Below are positions 25,525-34,027 of a DNA stretch of 58,520 nucleotides, piece by piece. The notes under the pieces are model-generated. The model was not told the origin of the DNA, searched no databases, and saw only the letters and a list, made by a program, of their open reading frames with translations. The number at the start of each line of letters is the position of its first letter. Positions within the stretch are counted from its first letter, which is position 1. The DNA is from an uncultured Spirochaetales bacterium (lineage in GTDB: Bacteria > Spirochaetota > Spirochaetia > Sphaerochaetales > Sphaerochaetaceae). The DNA lies in NCBI GenBank assembly GCA_934276485.1, contig CAKQTE010000095.1, positions 1 to 58,520 of the forward strand, read 5' to 3'. A program made the position numbers and the translations under genes.

Positions 25525-25552
25525 AAAGAGCTCAACGTTTGTTGGGCTCTTT
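25525..25552 (-). terminator. Terminator of the acyl-CoA synthetase gene
   Basis: A 12-bp stem with one G-T pair (AAAGAGCTCAAC/GTTGGGCTCTTT, 4-nt loop), followed on the minus strand by TTTTTC. Confidence 0.8.
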
Positions 25553-25563
25553 CTAAGCGTTGT

Positions 25564-27279
25564 TTATTTTACCAGTGCTCTTTTGATTTTCTTTGTAGTG
25601 GTCATCTCCATTGGTTCATCTACAATTGTGACTTTTTCAATCTTCTTGTATTGAGCAAGCCCTTTGTTGATTTCCTTAACAATGTTCTCGATGAGATCTT
25701 TTCTTTCTTCTTTGTTTGGATGAGCTTTTACAAAGTCGTCAGAAGGGTGGATGACAGCTTCAATTGATTCTGATGGAACATCACTCTTTTCCTGGAATCC
25801 TCTGATAAGAATCTGATCGATTTCCCCATATAGCTGGAAGAGATCCTCAAGCTCTTCAGGGTATACATTCTTTCCACCTTCAGTGACGATAAGGTTCTTT
25901 GATCTTCCCTTTAGATATAGATAGTTCTCATCATCTAGGTATCCGAGATCACCTGTCTTGAGGTATCCATTCTCATCAAAAAGCTCTGCAGTATGCTCTG
26001 GATCCTTGTAGTAGCCTGAACATACATTGTCTCCCTTTACCCTGATCTCTCCAATTCCATCTTCGTTAGGATCTGCGATGATCATATCGATAAATGGGAA
26101 TACCTTACCAACTGATTCAACCTTGAAATGCTCTGGTGGGTTCAAGTTCAGAATAGGGGATGTTTCAGTAAGACCATATCCCTGTAGGAAGTTCAAGCCT
26201 AGTGCTTGATACTTTCTGAATACCTCTGGAGCAAGAGGGCCTGCGCCACAGATAAGAATCTTTGTCTTGTCCAGTCCAAGCTGTGACAGGATCTTCTTAT
26301 TGAAGAACTTGTTCATAGGTGCTTTTCCAAGATGAACCTTGCACCATAGATTGTAGTTCATCAATGCATTGATTAGCTTTACAGTTGCCTTTCCCTTCTT
26401 CTCAAGGTTTTTTTCGATTCCTGAAAGAATCTTGTTATATAGAAGAGGAATTCCCATGAAGACTGTAACATTTCCATTTTTTAGGTCATTTAGCATTCTT
26501 GATACTACAATGCCATGTCCAAACAAGCATTCAGCTCCATGCTTGATAGTCTCCAATAGTACTGCTGTGCAGCAATAGGAGTGGTGTAGAGGCAGTAGTG
26601 CATACAGAGTGTCGGTGTCTGTAACGCCCATGCCATCTGCTGCTTGATAAACATCGCTAGTTAGATTTCTGTGTGAAAGTAGTGCGCCCTTTTCGTTTCC
26701 AGTTGTTCCTGATGTGAATAGTATAGCTGCTGTGTCATATTCACTTACCTCAACTTTCTTCTCAAGTGGCTCTATATCCAGCTCATATACTTTGTTCTTG
26801 TAGTTGTCGCTCTTTCCTTGTAAAAGGCAAACGCCATTGATGTTCTTGTACCAATTAGAGTCAAGATTATTTAGCTTTTCAAGAATATCCAGATCTCCAA
26901 AGACAAACTTGCAATCTGCAAAATCACCAAGCTCTGCAACTCTTTGGATGTTCATTTGATTGTCGATTGGACAAACAACACAACCTGCAAAGAGTATTCC
27001 TAGATAAGCTGTTGCCCATTCTCTTGAGTTCTTACCATTGAGAAGTACATGATCTCCTTTCTTGAGGCCTGCTTTCTCAAGTAGAGCTGCAACTTTCATG
27101 ATTTGATTGTACTCATCTTGATAGTTGATAGTTAGCTTCTCTTTCTTTTCTAGAACGGAAAAACAAGTGTGTGTTGGATATTTCTTTAGAGTAAGCTCGT
27201 ACATTTCAGGGATGGTTGGCCATTGTCCCTTAACGATTTCTGGATATTTCTTCAATTCATCCCATGAATGTTCTGCCAT
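25564..27279 (-). CDS. AMP-dependent acyl-CoA synthetase (long-chain fatty acid ligase-like)
   Basis: 571 residues from ATG 27279 (AAGGAGC six bases upstream; the longer frame to 27363 has no ribosome-binding site). An ANL-superfamily enzyme that activates a carboxylic acid with ATP and then CoA. The phosphate-binding loop is ILFTSGTTGNEKGALLSH, A5 is GYGLTETSPIL, A7/A8 are YLKTGDLGYLDDENYLYLKG followed by RSKNLIVTEGGKNVYPEELE, and the catalytic Lys is near the C-terminus (MTTTKKIKR). Chain length cannot be read from sequence, but the set of motifs is FadD-like. Monocistronic. Confidence 0.88.
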   Translation of the reverse strand: MAEHSWDELKKYPEIVKGQWPTIPEMYELTLKKYPTHTCFSVLEKKEKLTINYQDEYNQIMKVAALLEKAGLKKGDHVLLNGKNSREWATAYLGILFAGCVVCPIDNQMNIQRVAELGDFADCKFVFGDLDILEKLNNLDSNWYKNINGVCLLQGKSDNYKNKVYELDIEPLEKKVEVSEYDTAAILFTSGTTGNEKGALLSHRNLTSDVYQAADGMGVTDTDTLYALLPLHHSYCCTAVLLETIKHGAECLFGHGIVVSRMLNDLKNGNVTVFMGIPLLYNKILSGIEKNLEKKGKATVKLINALMNYNLWCKVHLGKAPMNKFFNKKILSQLGLDKTKILICGAGPLAPEVFRKYQALGLNFLQGYGLTETSPILNLNPPEHFKVESVGKVFPFIDMIIADPNEDGIGEIRVKGDNVCSGYYKDPEHTAELFDENGYLKTGDLGYLDDENYLYLKGRSKNLIVTEGGKNVYPEELEDLFQLYGEIDQILIRGFQEKSDVPSESIEAVIHPSDDFVKAHPNKEERKDLIENIVKEINKGLAQYKKIEKVTIVDEPMEMTTTKKIKRALVK

Positions 27280-27307
27280 AATTGCTCCTTGAATTCTTTT
27301 CTTGACA

Positions 27308-27336
27308 CTTGTACCACTTGTGTAAAAGATAGTCAA
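27308..27336 (-). promoter_or_regulatory. Promoter of the acyl-CoA synthetase gene, with direct repeats
   Basis: Minus-strand -35 TTGACT (27331-27336), 17-bp spacer, -10 TACAAG (27308-27313). Two copies of ACTTGT on the plus strand (within 27306-27321) overlap the spacer and -10 and could be a regulator site. The rest of the 27280-27635 gap is AT-rich with nothing else clear apart from the terminator at its right end. Confidence 0.5.
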
Positions 27337-27585
27337 TAGATGAATATATACAACTATAGCCAATTCTATACCATATCCGAAGATAGCACACGTATAGTTA
27401 TATATATCTAGTTATGAAAATAACGAAAAAACGGCATTTTGTTGATGATTTCTAGCAAAATCTAAACAAAAGTAGCATTTTGTATCTTAATATCTGGAAA
27501 AATGTAATATTGCTTGTTTCTTGGTCGTATTTGATATGAACTACAATGTCACATCACTTTTATAAAAATGTGTAGATGTAAAAAA

Positions 27586-27614
27586 AGGATGCTATCTTGT
27601 TTTTGTAGCATCCT
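27586..27614 (-). terminator. Terminator of the HAD phosphatase gene
   Basis: A 9-bp stem (AGGATGCTA/TAGCATCCT) followed on the minus strand by a run of seven T. Confidence 0.85.
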
Positions 27615-27635
27615 CATTGATTTATGTTTTCAAGC

Positions 27636-28403
27636 TCAGTCTATCTCCGGAAATAGCACAGGATCTGTTAGTATATCCTTGAGTGTAGGGTAAACGACAT
27701 TTGCTAGCTTTGTGAGAGCTTTCTTGTCTCCTGAGCCTGTTAATACCGCTATTCGATAGCCAACCTTGCCATTCTTGGCAAATTGCATGTCAATTATTGT
27801 GTCTCCAACAATGCATACTTCTTCTGGCTCTAGCTTATTCTCTGCACAGAATTGTTTGATAGCTTGAGGATTGGGCTTATGCCTGCACGATGATTCCCCG
27901 GTTCTTATGAATGATATATATTTATAAGCATCCATTTTCTCTAAGAACATCGATGTCGATATGTTGGTATCATTTGTAACCATGCCAAGCTTGTAGCCTC
28001 TTGTGTGGCATGCTTCAAATACTTCCCTGACATCAGGAAAATCCAGGTTCTCAAGCTTTTGCTTCAAGCCATTTTCGGCTCTTCCTGTGAGAGCAATTGT
28101 TGCTTTATATACCTTGAAAGGAGATAGCTTATAGCGCATGCAAATGCGTAGTATCCTGAATGTTGCACTCAGCCATCGATCATGACGGAATAGAATGCCA
28201 TCTGAATAGCAGTGTCCGGAGGCATCAACGCCAATTTCTATCTGGAACTCTCTTAGACACATCTTCATTCTTTCTTCAGAAAGCTTTGAAAGAGGCATTG
28301 TCTTACGAAGAGATTGGTCTATGATACTTCCCCAGATCTCTCCATAGTTAAATAGTGTTCCATCCTTGTCAAAGATGATTGCCTTTATGTCTCTTTCTTC
28401 CAT
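27636..28403 (-). CDS. HAD-superfamily phosphatase (phosphoglycolate phosphatase-like)
   Basis: A 255-residue cytosolic phosphohydrolase. Motif I is IIFDKDGTLFNY (nucleophile Asp12, Asp14), motif II is MVTNDTN, motif III Lys is in CRHKPNPQAI, and motif IV is CIVGDTIIDMQFA. A helical cap occupies roughly residues 20-115, as in Gph/PpaX members. Substrate not deducible. It has no Shine-Dalgarno; TATCCT ends 7 nt before the ATG. Divergent from ispE across a 98-bp gap. Confidence 0.88.
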   Translation of the reverse strand: MEERDIKAIIFDKDGTLFNYGEIWGSIIDQSLRKTMPLSKLSEERMKMCLREFQIEIGVDASGHCYSDGILFRHDRWLSATFRILRICMRYKLSPFKVYKATIALTGRAENGLKQKLENLDFPDVREVFEACHTRGYKLGMVTNDTNISTSMFLEKMDAYKYISFIRTGESSCRHKPNPQAIKQFCAENKLEPEEVCIVGDTIIDMQFAKNGKVGYRIAVLTGSGDKKALTKLANVVYPTLKDILTDPVLFPEID

Positions 28404-28410
28404 GGGAATT

Positions 28411-28416
28411 AGGATA
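28411..28416 (-). promoter_or_regulatory. -10 box of the HAD phosphatase gene
   Basis: Minus-strand TATCCT ending 7 nt before the ATG. -35 weak (TAGCAA at 17-bp spacing). Confidence 0.45.
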
Positions 28417-28465
28417 TATTTAATTTCTATTTATTGCTATATGCTTTTCGTTTGCACGTTTGTTG

Positions 28466-28494
28466 TTGCACACATAATCGATTGTTTGTACGAT
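28466..28494 (+). promoter_or_regulatory. Promoter of ispE
   Basis: -35 TTGCAC (28466-28471), 17-bp spacer, -10 TACGAT (28489-28494), ending 7 nt before ATG 28502. No Shine-Dalgarno is possible in the remaining bases, so the transcript should be leaderless. Confidence 0.65.
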
Positions 28495-28501
28495 TTTTAC
28501 T

Positions 28502-29317
28502 ATGAATTTTACACGTAAAGCGTATGCAAAGATAAATATAGGGCTAGCAGTTGGCAAAAAGAGAGAAGATGGCTTTCATCCAATCAGATCTTATTTTGCA
28601 CGTCTTGATTTGGCGGACGAAATATATTGCGTTGTTGAAAAAAGTGATGAGACATCAATTGTTGTAGAGTCTGATATTCAATATCTTGAGAACGGAAAGA
28701 TTGATATTGCAGAGAAGTGCGCGCGTCACTTTCTTACCTCTTTAGGATTGAATGCTTCTATATATATAAGGATAAAGAAGAATATTCCATTTAAATCAGG
28801 CCTTGGAGGAGGATCCTCTGACGGGGCTACTGTCTTGATGATTCTAAATGAGTTCTTCTCTTATCCATTGGCCAAGGATGAACTTATTGATCTAGCATCT
28901 CAATGCGGATCTGATATTCCTTTTTTCCTCTCTGATTCAGCATTTGCATATGTAGAAGGAAGAGGGGAGATTGTAAAGCCTCTTCAAAAGCCCGTAGGCT
29001 TTGATTATGTACTATGGGCAATGCCGACTGAAAATGTTTCTACTAGATTTGCTTATGCTCTTCTCGATAGCTTGGACTATGAATTTGTATCACTTCCTGC
29101 ATCTTGTTCCTATCCAATAAACAAAAAGGACTATCCTAATGACTTTGAGAGAGTTGGAAGTGCCATTTTGGATGAGTTGATACGCTCTTATGGAGAGAAC
29201 GCATATGTATCATTATCTGGTTCTGGCTCATGCGTTTATATCCTATCGAGTGAAAAAGACCTTGAGTATTTGAAAAAATTGGCTCCTATGGAAATGAATA
29301 TTTCAAAAATAAGTTGA
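28502..29317 (+). CDS. ispE: 4-diphosphocytidyl-2-C-methyl-D-erythritol kinase
   Basis: A 271-residue GHMP-family kinase that phosphorylates CDP-methylerythritol in the MEP route to isoprenoids. Landmarks are AYAKINIGLAVGKKREDGFH, the ATP loop PFKSGLGGGSSDGAT, and the C-terminal LSGSGSCVYIL. Length is normal. It is the first gene before tRNA-Gln, rplY and pth, a neighbourhood (ispE, ctc, pth) common in many bacteria. Probably translated from a leaderless mRNA. Confidence 0.95.
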   Translation: MNFTRKAYAKINIGLAVGKKREDGFHPIRSYFARLDLADEIYCVVEKSDETSIVVESDIQYLENGKIDIAEKCARHFLTSLGLNASIYIRIKKNIPFKSGLGGGSSDGATVLMILNEFFSYPLAKDELIDLASQCGSDIPFFLSDSAFAYVEGRGEIVKPLQKPVGFDYVLWAMPTENVSTRFAYALLDSLDYEFVSLPASCSYPINKKDYPNDFERVGSAILDELIRSYGENAYVSLSGSGSCVYILSSEKDLEYLKKLAPMEMNISKIS

Positions 29318-29367
29318 AATGTAATAGACTTGATTGTACTTTTCTGTTAATTTAACCTATGGTCGAT

Positions 29368-29439
29368 AGGGATGTAGCCAAATGGCTAAGGCACGAGATT
29401 TTGATTCTTGCATCGTAGGTTCGATTCCTGCCATCCCTG
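29368..29439 (+). tRNA. tRNA-Gln (anticodon TTG)
   Basis: A full cloverleaf: acceptor AGGGATG/CATCCCT, D stem GCC/GGC, anticodon stem CGAGA/TCTTG with loop TTTTGAT (TTG at positions 34-36), and T arm GTAGG/CCTGC with loop TTCGATT. The discriminator is G. CCA is not encoded; the next bases are TCTTTTTTT, which can end the transcript. CCA must be added by the cca product encoded 10 kb downstream. Confidence 0.95.
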
Positions 29440-29458
29440 TCTTTTTTTATCAAATTGT

Positions 29459-29496
29459 GTGCCTTGAGGCACTTAATGGTAGCTGGCATTGCCAGC
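29459..29496 (+). promoter_or_regulatory. Two small hairpins in the rplY 5' region
   Basis: GTGCC-TTGA-GGCAC (29459-29472) and GCTGGC-ATT-GCCAGC (29482-29496), both perfect, just upstream of the rplY Shine-Dalgarno. L25 binds 5S rRNA loop E, so an autoregulatory leader is possible. No loop-E mimic is evident. Confidence 0.4.
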
Positions 29497-29518
29497 GAGA
29501 GTATAAGGAGAAAGGAAA

Positions 29519-30142
29519 ATGGCACAAGAAAGAAAGACACTTTCCGCAGCACTCAGAACAGAAGACTTCGGTTCAGCAGGTTCAAGAAGACTTCTTCGCA
29601 AAGGACTTATCCCAGCAGTTATCTATGGAAAGGGAGAGCCAGTCCATGTAACAGTCAACGCAAGAGAATTCAACGCACAGAAGAACTCTTTTGGTGAAAC
29701 AACTCTTATCGCACTAACAGTTGCTGGTGAGAAGACTCACATGGTATTCGTTAAGACATTCCAGGAAGATTTGTTGAGAAACTGTGTTCACCACATCGAC
29801 TTCTTCGAAGTTACAGCAGGTCACGCTGTTAAGACTCACGTTAGAATTGAGCTTGTTGGTAACCCAGAAGGAACAAAGACTGGTGGTGTTCTTGATCAGG
29901 TAACTCACGAAGTTGAGATCGAATGTCTACCAAAGGATCTTCCAGAGGTTCTTACAGCAGACGTATCAGCTCTTCTTATCAACGAGTCAATCAGAGTTGA
30001 AGATCTTCAGGTTCCAGAAGGTGTTAAGATCCTTACATCTGGCGACACAGCTGTTGCAACAGTTAAGGGTGTTAAGGAAGAAGTTGAAGCTCCAGCTGAT
30101 GATGCAGCTGCTGCAGATGCAACAACTACAGAAGCAAACTAA
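29519..30142 (+). CDS. rplY: 50S ribosomal protein L25 (Ctc form)
   Basis: 207 residues: an N-terminal L25 5S rRNA-binding domain (AALRTEDFGSAGSRRLLRKG, LIPAVIYGKGEPVHV) and the C-terminal TL5/CTC beta domain (EIECLPKDLPEVLTADVSAL). The tail is Ala/Asp-rich, ending AAADATTTEAN. It is translated from AAGGAG/AAAGGA just before the ATG. Codon use is notably biased to a few codons, as in highly expressed genes. Followed after one base by pth. Confidence 0.95.
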   Translation: MAQERKTLSAALRTEDFGSAGSRRLLRKGLIPAVIYGKGEPVHVTVNAREFNAQKNSFGETTLIALTVAGEKTHMVFVKTFQEDLLRNCVHHIDFFEVTAGHAVKTHVRIELVGNPEGTKTGGVLDQVTHEVEIECLPKDLPEVLTADVSALLINESIRVEDLQVPEGVKILTSGDTAVATVKGVKEEVEAPADDAAAADATTTEAN

Positions 30143-30143
30143 G

Positions 30144-30689
30144 ATGTTTGTCTTCGGTCTAGGAAATCCTGGATCAAAGTATGATGGAACTCGACACAAT
30201 GTCGGGTTCCTGACTTTAGATAAGGTAGCAGCGCTTGAGAATGTTAAACTCAGAAAGCGCTGTTTCTCTTTATATAGATGGGCACATCTCCAGTCACATA
30301 CTTTAGTCCAGCCTCTAACTTATATGAATAATTCCGGCTCTATCATTCCATCCCTGATTCCAGAGGGGGAGAAGCTTATGGTAGTCGTAGACCAGATGGA
30401 TCTTCCTTGTGGAAAAATTAGAATCCGCTCTCGTGGAGGATCTGCAGGCCACAATGGCCTAAAGTCCATCATAGAAAACTATGGTGAGGACTTTATTAGG
30501 GTGTATATTGGAATTGGTAGACCAGAAGAGGGCGTGAGTGTTGTAGATCACGTATTGACGCGTTTTAACACCATCGACCAGCTTCTAGTTGATAAGGCGA
30601 CCGATGAAGCTGCTAAGGCTATTGTTGATATTCTGAATGGAGAAAGGCTTGAACTTGTTATCCAAAGAGCAAATTCCTTCCAAGCTTAG
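30144..30689 (+). CDS. pth: Peptidyl-tRNA hydrolase
   Basis: 181 residues from ATG 30144, one base after the rplY stop. The frame is open far upstream inside rplY, but the family begins at MFVFGLGNPGSKYDGTRHNV. It cleaves peptidyl-tRNA released from stalled ribosomes. The catalytic His is in TRHNVGF, with support from LTYMNNSG and GGSAGHNGLKSI. There is no own Shine-Dalgarno, so translation is probably coupled to rplY. Its last 53 bases overlap tilS in another frame. Confidence 0.95.
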   Translation: MFVFGLGNPGSKYDGTRHNVGFLTLDKVAALENVKLRKRCFSLYRWAHLQSHTLVQPLTYMNNSGSIIPSLIPEGEKLMVVVDQMDLPCGKIRIRSRGGSAGHNGLKSIIENYGEDFIRVYIGIGRPEEGVSVVDHVLTRFNTIDQLLVDKATDEAAKAIVDILNGERLELVIQRANSFQA

Positions 30690-31917
30690 AGTCCCTGAAA
30701 AAGGAAGGCTGCTAATTGCCTTCTCTGGGGGCTCTGACTCTCTTGCACTAATGTATATCCTCTCTTCTCTTGCCCCCGAGAGGTGTGAAGCTCTGTATGT
30801 AAACCATCGAATAAGAACAAGCCTGGAGCTTGAGAAAGAGTTAAAGCTGAACGAGAAGAATGCAAACTCTCTTGGGATAAAGCTTAATGTTGTAAGTCTT
30901 GAGTCTGGGGAAGTTGAAGAATATGCACGCTTAAATAAGTGTGGCATTGAAGCAAGTTGCAGGGCACTTCGCTATAAAGAGCTAAACGAGTATGCAACAC
31001 AAAATAACTTCGATTACATACTTACAGCTCATCATCTACTAGATCAGGCAGAGACTGTGTTAATGCGCATTCTTGAACATAGCCCATTTTATACATACCA
31101 GGGAATACTCTTCCAGGATGGTGCGATAATACGTCCTATGCTTGAAGTATCAAAGGATGAGATAGAGAGAATTATCAAACTCTCAGGGCTGGAGTATTCA
31201 ACAGATTCAACAAATAGCGATACAAGATACAAAAGAAACTTCATCAGGCATAGAATCATTCCTCTTTTGAGTAAGGATTCTTTATATACACTTTCCAATA
31301 TTGCATTGAATCTACAGGAATATATCAAAAAGAGAGATAATATCGACATCCATCTTTCAAGGCACTATGTCGATATCTCAAGGAATTCTTTTCTCTCATC
31401 TGATATCATTTCGCGCGAGAATGCTATCTACAGAGCATCAAATCACTTGGAAAATAAGGAAAGACTGTCGAGAGCGTTCTTGGAGCACGTCTATTCAATT
31501 GTCAAAAAGGGACAGGGCAAGGCTAGTACAAAGTATTTGGACTTTATCGCAATGAAGGAAAAACTAAGGGTGTTTTCCCACGTTGCTGATTTTTCTTCTC
31601 CTTTTTCGTTCTCTCAAAGAAGTATCAACAATTTCGATATTCGGTATGAAAACATTGACTCAAAGGTACTTAATATTGACACATCTCTTTTGAAAGGGAA
31701 TGTCGTTTTACGAAAGTCCAGATCTGGGGATGAGATCATTCTTCATGAGGGCACGAAGCGTGTTCGTGAGCTTGAGACAAGAGCTCATGTTCCATATTCA
31801 TTGGTTTTGGAAGATGAAAATGGCATCATTGCTGTTTTCTTGAGATTTTTAGGTGCAAATGATAGGCTTTCCAGAAAATTTATTTCGCATTATGGCACTC
31901 CTATCATTATATTATGA
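30637..31917 (+). CDS. tilS: tRNA(Ile)-lysidine synthetase
   Basis: A 426-residue N-type ATP pyrophosphatase that converts C34 of tRNA-Ile(CAU) to lysidine. PP-loop motif LIAFSGGSDSLALMY near 26-40; GIEASCRALRYKELNEYA and LTAHHLLDQAETVLMRIL follow the family. The C-terminal TilS domain is present (VLRKSRSGDEII; RVRELETRAHVPYS). ATG 30637 lacks a Shine-Dalgarno. TTG 30655, seven bases after AGAAAGG, is a plausible alternative start six codons in. It overlaps pth by 35-53 bp. Confidence 0.93.
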   Translation: MEKGLNLLSKEQIPSKLRVPEKGRLLIAFSGGSDSLALMYILSSLAPERCEALYVNHRIRTSLELEKELKLNEKNANSLGIKLNVVSLESGEVEEYARLNKCGIEASCRALRYKELNEYATQNNFDYILTAHHLLDQAETVLMRILEHSPFYTYQGILFQDGAIIRPMLEVSKDEIERIIKLSGLEYSTDSTNSDTRYKRNFIRHRIIPLLSKDSLYTLSNIALNLQEYIKKRDNIDIHLSRHYVDISRNSFLSSDIISRENAIYRASNHLENKERLSRAFLEHVYSIVKKGQGKASTKYLDFIAMKEKLRVFSHVADFSSPFSFSQRSINNFDIRYENIDSKVLNIDTSLLKGNVVLRKSRSGDEIILHEGTKRVRELETRAHVPYSLVLEDENGIIAVFLRFLGANDRLSRKFISHYGTPIIIL

Positions 31918-31931
31918 TAGTCACTTTGCCC

Positions 31932-31960
31932 TTGAGCGAGAGTGGCATATTCGTTATAGT
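31932..31960 (+). promoter_or_regulatory. Promoter upstream of ftsH
   Basis: -35 TTGAGC (31932-31937), 17-bp spacer, -10 TATAGT (31955-31960). Predicted start near 31967, giving a short leader with AAGGA before ATG 31982. It allows ftsH-lepA to be expressed apart from tilS. Confidence 0.6.
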
Positions 31961-31981
31961 TTTATTCAATAAGGATTATAC

Positions 31982-34027
31982 ATGGACGAGAAAGACGACA
32001 AGAAGGTAGATATGCCAAATGAAACAGTTGGCACATCTGAAGATAAATCTGATGTAAAGGCTGAAGAATCTACAGAAAAGAAGCCTTCTGCTGATACGGA
32101 AAAGCAGAACGAAGATAAAAATAAAGACGACAGGAAAAAGAAGAATCCATATGACCAATATCGTTATTGGGGTTCCGATAACCCAAATGGTGGAGGAAAA
32201 AACTTCAAGGGAGGAAAGAAGAACAGGCTTGCGCTTGTGATTCTTATTGTCCTTATGGTCTCATTTTTCTTTGTATTCTTCTCAGATCAAAGCGCTTTGA
32301 AGACTCAAGATAGCTCATACTCACAATTTATCAAACTCGTTGACAAGGGCAATATCTTAAAAGCAGTCATCACAGGCGAGAGTACAATTGAATATGTCAC
32401 AATGGATGGCAGCACTTATTCTTGTAGGATACCTTACTCAGACCCAACACTCGTTCAGAGATTGTTGGATAGTGGTGTGGATGTTACAGGAAAGGTTCAG
32501 ACAACTCCATGGTGGTATTTTGCAAATCAATTGTTTCCTTGGGTAATATTCTTCATTCTTATGTGGTCAATGATGCGCTCTGCTGGTGCGATGGGTGGCA
32601 ATAAGATGATGGGGAATTTTGGTAAGTCCCATGCAAAGGAATATGACAAGAACAACAATAAGGTCACTTTTGCAGATGTTGCAGGCCAGAAAGAAGCTAA
32701 ATATGAGCTACAGGAAGTCGTAGACTTCTTGAAGAATCCAGATAAATTCGTAAAGATCGGCGCAAAGATTCCAAAGGGAGTACTTTTGGTAGGACCTCCA
32801 GGAACAGGTAAGACACTCCTTGCTCGTGCGGTTGCAGGAGAGGCTGGAGTTTCGTTCTTGCATACATCTGGATCTGACTTTGTAGAGATGTTTGTTGGTA
32901 TGGGAGCTGCAAGAGTCAGAGACCTATTTGAACAAGGAAGAAAGAGTGCTCCTTGTATCATATTCATCGATGAGCTTGATGCTGTAGGTAGGGCTAGAGG
33001 TTCAGGCTTAGGTGGTGGACATGACGAGAGAGAGCAGACATTGAACCAGATGCTTGTTGAGATGGATGGATTCTCGGCAGACCCAGGCGTTATTGTCATT
33101 GCTGCTACAAACCGTCCTGATGTTCTTGATCCTGCTCTTCTACGTCCAGGAAGATTCGACAGACAAGTTACTGTTGCTCTTCCAGATGTACAGGAGAGAT
33201 TGGATATTCTAAGAATACATACAAAGCGTGTTCACTTGATGGCAGACGTTGAGCTAGATAGGATTGCTAGAGCAACTCCTGGTACTAGCGGTGCAGATCT
33301 TGCAAACCTTGTTAATGAAGCAGCTTTATTTGCAGCTAGAAGCAATAGAACAGAAGTCTCTATGGCTGATTTTGAGAATGCAAGAGACAAGATCCTTCTT
33401 GGAGTTGCAAGAGCAAGTGTATTCATGACACCAGAAGAGAAACGTGCAACAGCTTACCATGAAGCTGGACACACACTTCTTCATTACTATCTAAAGCACG
33501 TTGATCCTCTTCATAAGGTAACGATTATCCCTCATGGAAGAGCATTGGGACTAACACTCTCTCTTCCTGAGAAAGATAGCTACACTCTTACAAAGAGCTA
33601 CATTGAAGATAGAATCAAGATTTGCATGGGTGGATATGCAGCTGAAGCTATCGTATATGGGGAAACTACAACTGGAACCAGTAACGATATCAAGCAAGCA
33701 ACAGATCTTGCTCGCAGAATGGTAACTGAGTTTGGTATGTCAGATCTTGGATTCATCGCACTTGGTAGCGACGATGAGCCTATCTTCTTGGGACGCGAGA
33801 TTGCACAGCATAAGGATTTTTCTGAAGAGACAGCTAGAAAGATTGACTCAGAGGTGCATAAGATTCTCGATAGCGCTATGAAGGATACCATGAATATCCT
33901 AACAGAGCACAGAGATCAGCTTGATGCTCTTACAGAAGCACTTGTAGAAAAGGAAACATTGGAAGATAAGGAAATCAGAGAGATGTTTGGTTTTCCATCT
34001 GTCCAGCACGTAACGGATTTAAAATAA
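31982..34027 (+). CDS. ftsH: ATP-dependent zinc metalloprotease FtsH
   Basis: 681 residues; a membrane-anchored hexameric AAA protease degrading misfolded membrane and regulatory proteins. The order is a charged cytosolic extension (residues 1-78, Lys/Asp/Glu-rich), the first membrane helix (LALVILIVLMVSFFFVFF), a periplasmic domain, the second helix near 185-198, Walker A GPPGTGKT, Walker B IIFIDELDAVG, SRH region ATNRPDVLDPALLRPGRFD, and zinc site HEAGHTLLH. Most FtsH proteins start their first helix within about ten residues, so this extension is unusual. The lepA start follows directly after the stop. Confidence 0.96.
   Translation: MDEKDDKKVDMPNETVGTSEDKSDVKAEESTEKKPSADTEKQNEDKNKDDRKKKNPYDQYRYWGSDNPNGGGKNFKGGKKNRLALVILIVLMVSFFFVFFSDQSALKTQDSSYSQFIKLVDKGNILKAVITGESTIEYVTMDGSTYSCRIPYSDPTLVQRLLDSGVDVTGKVQTTPWWYFANQLFPWVIFFILMWSMMRSAGAMGGNKMMGNFGKSHAKEYDKNNNKVTFADVAGQKEAKYELQEVVDFLKNPDKFVKIGAKIPKGVLLVGPPGTGKTLLARAVAGEAGVSFLHTSGSDFVEMFVGMGAARVRDLFEQGRKSAPCIIFIDELDAVGRARGSGLGGGHDEREQTLNQMLVEMDGFSADPGVIVIAATNRPDVLDPALLRPGRFDRQVTVALPDVQERLDILRIHTKRVHLMADVELDRIARATPGTSGADLANLVNEAALFAARSNRTEVSMADFENARDKILLGVARASVFMTPEEKRATAYHEAGHTLLHYYLKHVDPLHKVTIIPHGRALGLTLSLPEKDSYTLTKSYIEDRIKICMGGYAAEAIVYGETTTGTSNDIKQATDLARRMVTEFGMSDLGFIALGSDDEPIFLGREIAQHKDFSEETARKIDSEVHKILDSAMKDTMNILTEHRDQLDALTEALVEKETLEDKEIREMFGFPSVQHVTDLK

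Noticed and set aside
29382..29697. Open frames across tRNA-Gln and the start of rplY
   Set aside because: They read through a tRNA and shadow the L25 gene in other frames; no independent start signal.
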